IMG/VR virus record: IMGVR_UViG_3300023175_003987
Location: 1 to 35,906 of that record
Source of the DNA: a virus
Direction: 5' to 3' (one strand)
Length of the DNA: 35,906 bases
The first letter of the stretch is position 1, and every line of letters begins with the position of its first letter. The position numbers and the translations under genes were made by a program. Shown here piece after piece: positions 17,915 through 24,996 of the stretch. The notes beneath the pieces are model-generated. The model was not told the origin of the DNA and ran no database searches. It saw only the letters and a list, made by a program, of their open reading frames with translations.

Positions 17915-18496
17915 TTATTTTTGTATAATAGTCACAATATTTGAACCATCAGATCTAATAAAAACATCATTTATTGGATTATCGATTCTCGTATTATTAG
18001 TATTATCAATCACTCTAGAGAAATTTTGGCCAACTCTTGATTTAGTGAGAGTAGTATAATTTAGTGCAATAGAACTTAAACTAAAAGTAATTCTTCCAGC
18101 AGTATCTGCATCTTCAAATTGTGCAGCTCTTGAAGCAGAACTAAATTCTAATGTATTATCAAAATAACCGTGAGTTATGTTTTTACCTGTTGCGCTTCCG
18201 GTAAAATAAATCCAAGGATAATTTAAGTCACCATATATTGTATCACCAAGTTTACCAGTACCGCTTCCACTAAAATTAATAACACCATATGCGTATCCGC
18301 GTATTGGATCTTTACCAGCTTCAGAAGTGAAAGTAAAAGGTATATTGAGATTACTAATCTCTCCAACAATAGGTACATAACCTGTAATATCTGAAGATAA
18401 AGAAAAGGTAGAATCTACACTACCTTTTACTCTTATATATCCGCCACCAAAAAACCCGTAATCTATTGAAGCGGATACTGAGCCGTTTGCTGACAT
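17915..18496 (-). CDS. Gly/Ser-rich beta-type protein, likely virion component, unknown
   Basis: I do not recognise the family of this 193-residue protein. It is rich in Gly, Ser, Thr and Ile with alternating hydrophobic/polar strands (GSVSASIDYGFFGGGYIRVKG at the start, then GYAYGVINFSGSGTGKLGD), suggesting a beta-sandwich or beta-barrel. It has no Cys, no signal peptide and no membrane helix. It lies between two small virion-type genes and upstream of the neck genes with a 15-base gap to its upstream neighbour, so it is probably a late structural or adhesin-type protein. The function is inferred from context alone. Confidence 0.65.
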   Translation of the reverse strand: MSANGSVSASIDYGFFGGGYIRVKGSVDSTFSLSSDITGYVPIVGEISNLNIPFTFTSEAGKDPIRGYAYGVINFSGSGTGKLGDTIYGDLNYPWIYFTGSATGKNITHGYFDNTLEFSSASRAAQFEDADTAGRITFSLSSIALNYTTLTKSRVGQNFSRVIDNTNNTRIDNPINDVFIRSDGSNIVTIIQK

Positions 18497-18511
18497 GAGA
18501 ATTTACCTGTG

Positions 18512-18916
18512 TTATTCGCCGCCAGCAGTAATCGTAAATGTAGTAATTGTGATTTGCTGTCCTTGCGCAATATTAGTATTATCTAATTGCATATCGCCAC
18601 CTGCGCCCGTTGCTGAAACAGTTCCTTGAATATGACAGTTAGCGCCTGAATCATGTACTCTAAAATAACCAGCTGTACCAGCAGCATCTGCTGATAAATC
18701 TTGCCAAGTGCCTGAAAGAGCAATTTGACCATTAACTGGAGCGCCGAGCCAATCATTTGGTAATACCATAGTAGCAAGAACAGTACCTGTATTAGCTGCG
18801 CCACAATTAGCAGGAACACTTCCCGTATTAATTGTAAGTACTGGATTTTCGCCGATTTCATCTTCAAGACCTTGCAAAGTAGCATTTCTTGCATCGACAG
18901 ATAATTGAAAGGCCAT
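18512..18916 (-). CDS. Conserved phage structural-type protein
   Basis: This 134-residue protein resembles a small virion-associated protein found in many tailed phages: N-terminal SVDARNATLQGLEDEIGENPVLTI, then NCGAANTGTVLATMVLPNDWLG, GTWQDLSADAAGTAGYFRVHDSG and a final beta segment with DNTNIAQGQQITITTFTITAGGE. The conserved Cys pair (NCGAAN and NCHIQG) and the G-T-x-G-Y-F-R-V motif are typical. Biochemical function is unknown. It is usually found among tail or head-tail genes, consistent with the position here. It is the first gene of the virion block and has a perfect late promoter and AAGGAGAAAT ribosome site. Confidence 0.75.
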   Translation of the reverse strand: MAFQLSVDARNATLQGLEDEIGENPVLTINTGSVPANCGAANTGTVLATMVLPNDWLGAPVNGQIALSGTWQDLSADAAGTAGYFRVHDSGANCHIQGTVSATGAGGDMQLDNTNIAQGQQITITTFTITAGGE

Positions 18917-18947
18917 TTATTTCTCCTTTATTAATTTATTTTCTAAT

Positions 18948-18955
18948 TATTTATA
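18948..18955 (-). promoter_or_regulatory. T4-type late promoter at the head of the virion block
   Basis: Exact TATAAATA on the minus strand, about 32 bases before the ATG at 18916. It could drive the small virion genes and gp13-15. Confidence 0.85.
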
Positions 18956-18964
18956 AAAAAAGGG

Positions 18965-18993
18965 TTGACAACGTTTAGAATCTTTGGTATAAT
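18965..18993 (+). promoter_or_regulatory. Exact-consensus sigma70 promoter, antisense to the sugar cassette
   Basis: The plus strand has TTGACA at 18965-18970 and TATAAT at 18988-18993, separated by exactly 17 bases, the ideal housekeeping sigma70 promoter. Transcription would start near 19000 and run into the 3' end of the minus-strand nucleotidyltransferase gene. The first same-strand gene is the cupin at 23550. A 4-bp hairpin (AGGC TTAT GCCT) and a six-codon frame lie at the expected start. Purpose unknown: antisense RNA, early transcription of the distant plus-strand operon, or a module-boundary relic. Confidence 0.7.
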
Positions 18994-19014
18994 AGGCTTA
19001 TGCCTTACAAACCA

Positions 19015-19776
19015 TCATAGTGTTCTTCTTTCTATGTCTTCTTCTGATAATTCAGATCCCATCCAAACTTCGATTACTTTAACTGGATCAGATCCGACAT
19101 TAACAGCGTAATGCCAAGTATTAACAGGAATATCAATACTATCACCAGAATGATAGATCTGAGAAGTTTTAAGACCATCTTCGAATTCTAAATTCATCAT
19201 AAGATCTCCATCAACGATATGCCAATGTTCAGATCTTTTAAAATGTCTTTGATCTGATAAATTTTTATCTTTTGCAATAGTAAGTTCTTTTACTTTCCAA
19301 TGACCATTTTGATCTAAATTTCTATAATATCCCCAGTGTCTTTGAGTCTTTGGTTTATCCCATTCTGATAAAATCCAACTTGAAGAGTTCTTTTTATCGT
19401 CTCCTCCCACCGCAAATTCAAATGTAATATTATTATCTTCTACATCCATTTCTGGGATATTATCCGATGTACGGTCACCGCCGTTTGCAAATATTAAATG
19501 AGCGTCAGGATAATGAGCTCTTACTTGTAGTATAAAGTTTTTTGCTGTATTATCATCATCTAAAAATGTAAACGTTTCATCTACCATTTCTAAATTATTA
19601 ACAATAGCAAGACGCTCATTCCAAGGCATAAATGCTCTACCTTTTTTACGCTCCAACCACTCATCTGAATTTAATCCAACGACAAGTTTATCACCTAATT
19701 TTTTTGCTGCTCTAAAATATGCAATATGACCAGAGTGAATTGGATCAAATCCTCCAGTAACTAAAACTACTTTCAT
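19015..19776 (-). CDS. Cytidylyltransferase-cupin fusion protein
   Basis: This two-domain enzyme is probably involved in making or decorating a nucleotide-activated sugar. Residues 1-135 are a RfaE/TagD-type nucleotidyltransferase: GGFDPIHSGH with His14 and His17 (the HxGH signature), the ANGGDR motif at 97-102, and a Ser-rich SSSW at 131-134 where the family has its ISSTR-like loop. Residues about 145-245 resemble the cupin of type II mannose-6-phosphate isomerases (HWGYYRNLDQNGHWKVKEL, then RHFKRSEHWHIVDGD with His178, His184 and His186, and His222 in NTWHYAV). The stop of the upstream gene abuts its ATG (TAA-ATG), so it is translated with the methyltransferase and propeller genes. The exact sugar substrate cannot be read. 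Confidence 0.85.
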   Translation of the reverse strand: MKVVLVTGGFDPIHSGHIAYFRAAKKLGDKLVVGLNSDEWLERKKGRAFMPWNERLAIVNNLEMVDETFTFLDDDNTAKNFILQVRAHYPDAHLIFANGGDRTSDNIPEMDVEDNNITFEFAVGGDDKKNSSSWILSEWDKPKTQRHWGYYRNLDQNGHWKVKELTIAKDKNLSDQRHFKRSEHWHIVDGDLMMNLEFEDGLKTSQIYHSGDSIDIPVNTWHYAVNVGSDPVKVIEVWMGSELSEEDIERRTL

Positions 19777-21018
19777 TTATAATTTCTCCATCATATAATC
19801 CCAAGCAAAATTAATTCCGTCTTTACCTTTCATTGTGCGAGCATTTTGTACATACATAGGATGAATCCACCAATCTTCATAATTAGATGAATGATCTACT
19901 GCAACATCTGGTACTATTAATATATATCCAATATCTTTTAAGATCTTTCTAGATTCTTCTCTAAAATTATTATTCCACCAACAATTATTATGTTGAAACT
20001 GTATAATACCAAATTCAAATTTATTAAATGGCATTTTTTGTAAAGTATTAAGAGAAGCGTGCTCAGCATTAATTCTTAAGAAATCTATTTTATTTTCAAA
20101 GCAATGAGAATTAAATAATTCATTATAATCTAAATTATTTGCATCTGCAATCATAACACCTGTAGATCTCATTCTTGAATGTTGATGGCACATTCTTTCT
20201 GATATATCTATTGATAAACCTTTCCACCCAAATTCTTTTTCAAGTAATAATGTATTATTAAAAAGTTTAGGATGTCCAGAACCAATCTCTACAAATGTTC
20301 CATTTCTTTTACCATTAGTAACAGATAATACAAACATATCTTGGAAATGGCGAGAATAATTACTCTCTACATTTTCTATACCATCAAATGGAAATTTATA
20401 TCTTTCTAATAAATCTGGAGTGAATGGTAAAGTACTTGGATATCTTACTTGATTTAGATAATTATCAACTTCTAATTCTAAATTTTTATCTAATTTATGT
20501 TTATATTTTAAATCAAATAATAAATTTTTCGATTCATCTCTACCGTCTGTTTTCCATTTAGCTTTTGCATATAAAAATTTTAATGCTTCTAAACCAGGAT
20601 AATTTACATCATTATCAATAGAATCGATTTCTTTATTTTCGTAACATTGTATTCCGATTTTAGAATATACTAAACTATTACGCCATTGATTTCTTCTTTC
20701 ATATAAATCTGAAATAAAATAATATGCTTCAGGTCTATCAGGTAAAGTTTCAATTGCCATTTCTAAAAAACCTAAAACACTTATGTTTCTATTTTCATTT
20801 CTTTCATAAATGAAAGCTTGTAATATCATACATTTATATTGAAGCCATTTCTCTTCAAATGTTTTACCTTCTGACATATCAGCAGCACGTAGATAAAAGC
20901 CAGCCGCGGCGGCACCTTGTTCTAGCTTATCGTACTCGCGTGCTAATTTATAAATTTTATCTGGATTATCATAATCAAGAACAACGTCATTTAATAATTT
21001 CATATTCTTAAATTGCAT
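19777..21018 (-). CDS. TPR-containing FkbM-type methyltransferase
   Basis: The N-terminal half (about residues 15-180) is helical with TPR-like repeats such as AYYFISDLYERRNQWRNSLVYSKIGIQCY. The C-terminal part carries a SAM-binding motif GTFVEIGSGHPKLFNNT near residues 240-256, followed by GWKGLSIDIS, the layout of FkbM-family methyltransferases, which often O-methylate sugars. I place the start at 21018: a GGAG ribosome site lies six bases before this ATG, and an in-frame ATG four codons upstream overlaps that site. The start overlaps the preceding gene by 11 bases. In this cassette the likely substrate is a glycan or sugar nucleotide, which is an inference. Confidence 0.8.
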   Translation of the reverse strand: MQFKNMKLLNDVVLDYDNPDKIYKLAREYDKLEQGAAAAGFYLRAADMSEGKTFEEKWLQYKCMILQAFIYERNENRNISVLGFLEMAIETLPDRPEAYYFISDLYERRNQWRNSLVYSKIGIQCYENKEIDSIDNDVNYPGLEALKFLYAKAKWKTDGRDESKNLLFDLKYKHKLDKNLELEVDNYLNQVRYPSTLPFTPDLLERYKFPFDGIENVESNYSRHFQDMFVLSVTNGKRNGTFVEIGSGHPKLFNNTLLLEKEFGWKGLSIDISERMCHQHSRMRSTGVMIADANNLDYNELFNSHCFENKIDFLRINAEHASLNTLQKMPFNKFEFGIIQFQHNNCWWNNNFREESRKILKDIGYILIVPDVAVDHSSNYEDWWIHPMYVQNARTMKGKDGINFAWDYMMEKL

Positions 21019-22063
21019 TATGATCTCCATAATTAACTAGAAATTCATTAAATACTTTCATTGGTAATTTAAGAATAAATGAAGCATTATCTTGCCAACC
21101 AAATGAAATTAAAATATCATTATTTCTAATTGTCATACCAGTAACAAATTCAATATTATAATCAGTATTAGTTACATGATCGTAATAAGTTCCCATAAAA
21201 TGAAATGGTTTAGTTGCATGAATTAAATTCCAATCGTCATCCCAAATAAGAATTCGATGAGCATAATCACCATCTTTTCTACCGAATGGATCTTTTAATA
21301 AAGTTGTTTCGTGGACAAATGCCATTCTTTGGTTGTCACCAATTCTAATGACTTGTGAACCACCTCTAAAATCTCTAGGAAATGGCGCTCTTGGAGATTT
21401 ATCTCTATATGTTTCTGTTGTTGTACCTTCTTCAATATCATATTTTACAATTTGAATAGGATTACACCATTTAACAAAATGATCTTCCATATCATTAATA
21501 GGCATCCAATTTTTTTCACAATATGAGCTATCATCGCCTGGAGCTGGAATAGGATTACGAGATACTTCTCTCCATTCTCCATCAATGAAATCAATTTCTG
21601 CCATCTCCATACGACCTTTGCCTTTATCATCGTATGCATCTCTACGAACACCACACAAATATAATTTATCATGCCAAGAAAATAAACGACAATCTTCTAA
21701 ACCAACAAAGTTCCAAGTAGGTTTACCTGTATCAAGAGCCATATTAATACGTTGGGCGTTTTTGACGTTCATATTATCATCTAACTCGCACATTACATTA
21801 TGTGTAGTAAGAGTTACGTCGTTTTCGGGATGTACGTATACAAGCGGTCCCCACTGATGAGGGAATTTCTTTCCTTCACTATGATAGAGTATATAGTTAA
21901 TGTGACGGATATTTAGAAGAATCTTCCCTTTGTGTTGGAAGATAGATGGGTTCATAATTCCAGTTTCATTACCTAATACTTCTTTAGGTAGAATAATTGG
22001 GTGTAACGTTCCGCCTCTTTTTAAGGCATAGGTCGCCAAACCACCCATATGCATATCATGCAT
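21008..22063 (-). CDS. GH130/GT108-like five-bladed beta-propeller protein
   Basis: This 351-residue protein has the motif series of the GH130-type propeller enzymes (beta-mannoside phosphorylases and relatives): MNPSIFQHKGKILLNIRHIN at 37-56, FVGLEDCRLFSW at 119-130 with Glu123 and Asp124, EKNWMPI at 183-189, RGGSQVIRI at 233-241, and a late FVTGMTIRNNDILISFGWQD. Members act on or build mannose-containing glycans. Whether this one is a phosphorylase, hydrolase or transferase is not clear. Its ribosome site GGAGGTGAT is nearly perfect, though the spacing to the first ATG is short (about 4 bases) and ATGs at codons 4 and 6 are alternatives. It is first in the three-gene sugar cassette. No late promoter was found upstream. 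Confidence 0.7.
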   Translation of the reverse strand: MHDMHMGGLATYALKRGGTLHPIILPKEVLGNETGIMNPSIFQHKGKILLNIRHINYILYHSEGKKFPHQWGPLVYVHPENDVTLTTHNVMCELDDNMNVKNAQRINMALDTGKPTWNFVGLEDCRLFSWHDKLYLCGVRRDAYDDKGKGRMEMAEIDFIDGEWREVSRNPIPAPGDDSSYCEKNWMPINDMEDHFVKWCNPIQIVKYDIEEGTTTETYRDKSPRAPFPRDFRGGSQVIRIGDNQRMAFVHETTLLKDPFGRKDGDYAHRILIWDDDWNLIHATKPFHFMGTYYDHVTNTDYNIEFVTGMTIRNNDILISFGWQDNASFILKLPMKVFNEFLVNYGDHNAI

Positions 22064-22089
22064 ATCACCTCCATAATATAAACATTAAT

Positions 22090-22419
22090 CTAATTCCAGT
22101 TAGGAGTAGTAAATGTTGTTTTCTTTTTATCTATTTTATTTTGTAATGTATTATTTATTTTATCTTGCTTAGCACTAATATCAGACATAACCCAATTAAG
22201 AACTATATCTTTAGTTAAATCAGCTAATGCAACAAAATCAGATGAAGAAGTAGATTCGGAACTTACTAATGTTTTACCAACATAACTAGCAGTTATTCCA
22301 TCAGTATCTGTAGCAATTTTTTTCCATTGAATTTCTACTACAGAATTTTCGTTTACTTCTCCGTCTGTATTTGTTTCATCTCTCAATCCAAGTTTTAAGA
22401 TGTGATACGAATAATTCAC
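22090..22419 (-). CDS. Small phage protein, paralogue A, unknown function
   Basis: This 109-residue protein shares a pattern with the next upstream gene: Y-x-Y-x(4)-LxLxDExNxDG near the start, a QW/YWK strand followed by TDxxG, then VALADLTKD-IVLNWV. The region looks like a small beta domain followed by an amphipathic helix (VALADLTKDIVLNWVMSDI). The C-terminal 25 residues are lysine-rich. Proteins of this type are common small orphans in marine myophages, with no known function. It has its own perfect late promoter, so it is expressed late and could be a virion or assembly component. Confidence 0.7.
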   Translation of the reverse strand: MNYSYHILKLGLRDETNTDGEVNENSVVEIQWKKIATDTDGITASYVGKTLVSSESTSSSDFVALADLTKDIVLNWVMSDISAKQDKINNTLQNKIDKKKTTFTTPNWN

Positions 22420-22441
22420 GACAGAATCCTTTGTTTAATTT

Positions 22442-22449
22442 TATTTATA
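22442..22449 (-). promoter_or_regulatory. T4-type late promoter for paralogue A
   Basis: Exact TATAAATA on the minus strand, about 23 bases before the ATG at 22419 in the short gap between the paralogous genes. Confidence 0.8.
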
Positions 22450-22457
22450 ACTTATTC

Positions 22458-22841
22458 TTAAGAGTCTACTTCAGCTGGATCAGCTTCTGGTGCTGAAGCC
22501 CAAGGAAGTGTATCTGGCTCTGTCGTTGCCGTTTCGTCAATTTGTCTTTGAATTTGTGCATCAATGTGTGCTTTATAATCAGCGTCGCCATCAACTACAG
22601 CTTGAATCCAACCAATAACATCTGATTCTTGTAAATCTTCAAATGCTACAAAAGCGCCTTCAGATACTTCTGATGCGCTAAATGGTGTTGCGCCAGAAAA
22701 TTCACCTGAATCACCGTTTTCGTCTGTACCAGTTACTTTCCAATAAGTTTGGCAGACAGCATTAGATAATGTAACACCATCACTGTTTACTTCATCTTTT
22801 ACTTTAAGATTAGTAACAGAATATGTATATGTAAAAGCCAT
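22458..22841 (-). CDS. Small phage protein, paralogue B, unknown function
   Basis: This 127-residue protein aligns with its downstream neighbour over about 85 residues: YTYSVTNLKVKDEVNSDG, then TYWKVTGTDENGDSGEFSG, AFVAFEDLQESDVIGWIQ. The tryptophans in the YWK strand and the GWI helix are shared. The C-terminal tail is different: acidic and Pro-rich, where paralogue A is basic. The pair looks like a local duplication with diverged tails. Function is unknown. Two late-promoter-like boxes lie upstream. A late virion-associated or chaperone role is possible but unsupported. Confidence 0.72.
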   Translation of the reverse strand: MAFTYTYSVTNLKVKDEVNSDGVTLSNAVCQTYWKVTGTDENGDSGEFSGATPFSASEVSEGAFVAFEDLQESDVIGWIQAVVDGDADYKAHIDAQIQRQIDETATTEPDTLPWASAPEADPAEVDS

Positions 22842-22875
22842 GTTTTCTTCTCCATGTTTAAGTTATTTACTTCTT

Positions 22876-22883
22876 TATTTATC
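22876..22883 (-). promoter_or_regulatory. Variant late promoter (GATAAATA) for paralogue B
   Basis: The minus strand reads GATAAATA about 35 bases before the ATG at 22841. The spacing suits a late promoter, and the sequence matches the variant before the prohead-core-like gene. Confidence 0.45.
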
Positions 22884-22907
22884 TATATTAGAATTTATCA
22901 TTTATGT

Positions 22908-22915
22908 TATTTATA
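22908..22915 (-). promoter_or_regulatory. T4-type late promoter upstream of paralogue B
   Basis: Exact TATAAATA on the minus strand, about 67 bases before the ATG at 22841, immediately after the 2OG oxygenase stop codon. Confidence 0.7.
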
Positions 22916-22919
22916 TGAA

Positions 22920-23480
22920 TTACTCAGTGAACAACTGTAAATCTACAGGAATGCAAATTCTATAATCAGAAAAATAAGGATTTACTGAATGATACAAGAA
23001 ACTCGGGAAAATAAAAACATCTCCTGTTTCTGGTATATATTCTTCCTTTTCAAATAAATGATAAAAAGGTGGTGGATAACCTCTATTTGCGTTAAATCTT
23101 GGATCATGAAAAACAATCGACCCACCAGCATCTGTTACTTCAGCAAGTGGATAAAAAACGGCTGATAAAAGATTACCACGATGATTATGAAAATTCATTC
23201 CCGTATTTGTCATTTTTGTTATCCAAGCGTTTGTTCGATAACCTGCAAAATCACTTATAGACTTATTTATAGTTTTCTGTAAATATTCATCAAAACAATT
23301 ATAAACTACTTTTTTAAATTCTTTAATTGGTTTTGAATCATTATCGAAAAAATTTTTACCAGCTAATTCACCATTCTCTGGTGTATTAAGATCATAATTT
23401 GTAAGAATATAGTCTGATAAACCTTCGACATGAAAATGACCAATACTTAATTTAGTTGGCCACAGATTATAAAAATTCAT
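22920..23480 (-). CDS. 2OG-Fe(II) oxygenase (phage hydroxylase type)
   Basis: This 186-residue protein matches the short putative 2-oxoglutarate/Fe(II) oxygenases common in marine phages. The double-stranded beta-helix signature is visible: W-I-T-K-M...NFHNHRGNLLSAVFYP (His98/His100, residues 86-111), GGSIVFHDPRFN at 119-130, GDVFIFPSFLYHSVNP at 153-168 with the second iron His164, and Arg174 in YRICIPV as the likely 2OG-binding arginine. It would use O2, Fe(II) and 2-oxoglutarate to hydroxylate a target, which is unknown. The ATG follows a strong AAAGGAG site. It is transcribed divergently from the cupin/radical SAM operon. Confidence 0.85.
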   Translation of the reverse strand: MNFYNLWPTKLSIGHFHVEGLSDYILTNYDLNTPENGELAGKNFFDNDSKPIKEFKKVVYNCFDEYLQKTINKSISDFAGYRTNAWITKMTNTGMNFHNHRGNLLSAVFYPLAEVTDAGGSIVFHDPRFNANRGYPPPFYHLFEKEEYIPETGDVFIFPSFLYHSVNPYFSDYRICIPVDLQLFTE

Positions 23481-23503
23481 TGATAGATCACTCCTTTCAT
23501 GAT

Positions 23504-23532
23504 ATTATAATTATATATATAATTATCAACAA
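23504..23532 (-). promoter_or_regulatory. Possible sigma70-like promoter for the 2OG oxygenase
   Basis: On the minus strand TTGTTG (23532-23527) and TATAAT (23509-23504) are spaced by 17 bases. The expected start lies very close to the AAAGGAG ribosome site, which makes the leader unusually short. Confidence 0.35.
23507..23526. repeat. Perfect 20-bp AT-only palindrome in the divergent gap
   Basis: The 20 bases are identical to their own reverse complement (ATAATTATAT half-site). They lie between the divergently transcribed oxygenase and cupin genes and contain TATAAT boxes on both strands (plus-strand box at 23518-23523). It could be an operator or overlapping divergent -10 elements, but AT-only palindromes also arise by chance in AT-rich DNA. 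Confidence 0.55.
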
Positions 23533-23549
23533 GTTGTAATGGAAAATTG

Positions 23550-24014
23550 ATGAATTTCTCAGACTTTGAACAATGGCTATACTCTAATGAGTGTTTTGAA
23601 AATCATGATGTATCTTATATTGATATTGAAGGCCTTCAGCATTACTTAGATCAAACAGATTACCATGCATATATTGCAAAGGTAGGAATACTTATTGCTG
23701 AAAAAAATACAATCAAAGTAGAACAATATGAAAAAGTATTAAAAATAGTTGACAAAACGGCGCATGTGTTTTATAATCAAGATAATGGGCCAACTTTTAA
23801 ACTTCATCAAGACCCAGTTGATGTAATAATAGAATGTTTAGATGGTGAAAAAGATTTGGAAGTACGTGGAGCTAGAGTTACATTAAATCCAGGTGAATCA
23901 TTATTCATTCCAGCAAATACAAAGCATAGAGCAATTAATAGTAAAAAGGCATTAATGATTTCTTATGGCATTAGCGACACAGAAACACTTAGTAGTATAC
24001 GTAAAAACAACTGA
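23550..24014 (+). CDS. Cupin-domain protein
   Basis: This 154-residue protein opens the plus-strand operon. Residues about 80-130 form a cupin: FKLHQDPVDVIIECLDGE with His86, Asp88 and Glu95, then ARVTLNPGESLFIPANTKHRAIN with His126, resembling the metal site of small single-domain cupins. The N-terminal 75 residues are helix/strand mixed and not diagnostic. The start is the ATG at 23550, with GGA six to nine bases upstream; an in-frame TTG just before it is less likely. It overlaps the first radical SAM gene by 50 bases, an unusually long overlap that implies tight coupling. It might be a dioxygenase, isomerase or sugar-binding sensor; the reaction is not known. Confidence 0.75.
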   Translation: MNFSDFEQWLYSNECFENHDVSYIDIEGLQHYLDQTDYHAYIAKVGILIAEKNTIKVEQYEKVLKIVDKTAHVFYNQDNGPTFKLHQDPVDVIIECLDGEKDLEVRGARVTLNPGESLFIPANTKHRAINSKKALMISYGISDTETLSSIRKNN

Positions 24015-24996
24015 AACTTGCAATTTAAATTGTGATCATTGTTTTACTTCTGGTACTAAAGGTAGAAAAATATATTTTGATCCTATAAAGACTGCAGATT
24101 GGTGTAACCAATTAGATACTGGAGATAATAGAGTTCACTTTGAATTTCATGGTGGAGAGCCTATGCTTGCTCCATTAGAGGATCTTAAAAAGTTTGTAAA
24201 AATAGTAAGATCTCAGTGGGATGATAGATTAACAATAGGCATTACAACAAACTTAGTTTATAAGTTAAAACAAGAATACATAGATTTCTTTAAAGATATT
24301 GTTAAGCAAGATTTTATAGGAACATCTTGGGATCCGAAGATAAGATTTACTAATGATAAACAACTTAAATTATGGGAAGATAATGTAAAAAAATTAGTAG
24401 ATGAAGGTCTTGCAGTTAAATGTTTTGTATCTGTATCAACTGATGTTGTTAATATGGAGCCAATTAAAATTGCAAACTATATGGAATCTTTAGGTATTGA
24501 AGAATTATCATATGAAAGATTAACTCATAATGGCAATGCTACAATTAATTTAGAAATATTTCCGCATAATAAACAACTGGATAATTTTTGGATGTTGATG
24601 CATCAAACAACTCGTCATCACAAAGTAAAAAATACTTTCTTAAATACTGTATATAATAAATTTGATTATAACGAAACACGTAGTGGAACGTTTTGTAGAG
24701 ATTGTGAACAAAAATTATTTACTATAAACGCAGATGGAACAATAGCAGGCTGTCCTAATTCAGCTCCTACTGATTTTTATGGTCATATAGATGAGCCAGC
24801 TCCTGATGTAAAAGTATGTCCAAAAAGAATGACTGCTATAGATAATGAAATACATTTAAGAAATCCCAAATGTTATGAATGTCCTGTATTTAATTTATGT
24901 CATTCTGATTGTCATCAATTAAAATGGATGGATGGAGTATGCCCTGCACCTAAATCGCTTATGGTAGAATTAGCAAAGGAAAAAGAATGGATTTAA
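23965..24996 (+). CDS. Radical SAM/SPASM protein (rSAM1)
   Basis: This 343-residue radical SAM enzyme has the [4Fe-4S]-SAM motif C-x3-C-x2-C at Cys19, Cys23 and Cys26 (TCNLNCDHC) and the SAM-binding GGEP at 63-66 (FEFHGGEPML). The C-terminal third is a SPASM domain for auxiliary clusters: Cys244, 247, 263, 285, 303, 306, 312, 316 and 326, including CYECPVFNLCHSDC. SPASM enzymes mostly modify peptides or proteins (PqqE, sactisynthases, sulfatase maturases). No precursor peptide is next to it. The ATG lies inside the cupin gene with a weak ribosome site, consistent with translational coupling. It overlaps rSAM2 by 10 bases. Confidence 0.92.
   Translation: MALATQKHLVVYVKTTETCNLNCDHCFTSGTKGRKIYFDPIKTADWCNQLDTGDNRVHFEFHGGEPMLAPLEDLKKFVKIVRSQWDDRLTIGITTNLVYKLKQEYIDFFKDIVKQDFIGTSWDPKIRFTNDKQLKLWEDNVKKLVDEGLAVKCFVSVSTDVVNMEPIKIANYMESLGIEELSYERLTHNGNATINLEIFPHNKQLDNFWMLMHQTTRHHKVKNTFLNTVYNKFDYNETRSGTFCRDCEQKLFTINADGTIAGCPNSAPTDFYGHIDEPAPDVKVCPKRMTAIDNEIHLRNPKCYECPVFNLCHSDCHQLKWMDGVCPAPKSLMVELAKEKEWI

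Noticed and set aside
18994-19020. tRNA or structured small RNA gene after the sigma70 promoter
   Set aside because: Only a 4-bp AGGC/GCCT hairpin is present, with no cloverleaf, T-loop motif or strong terminator. The six-codon frame there (MPYKPS) is too short to support.
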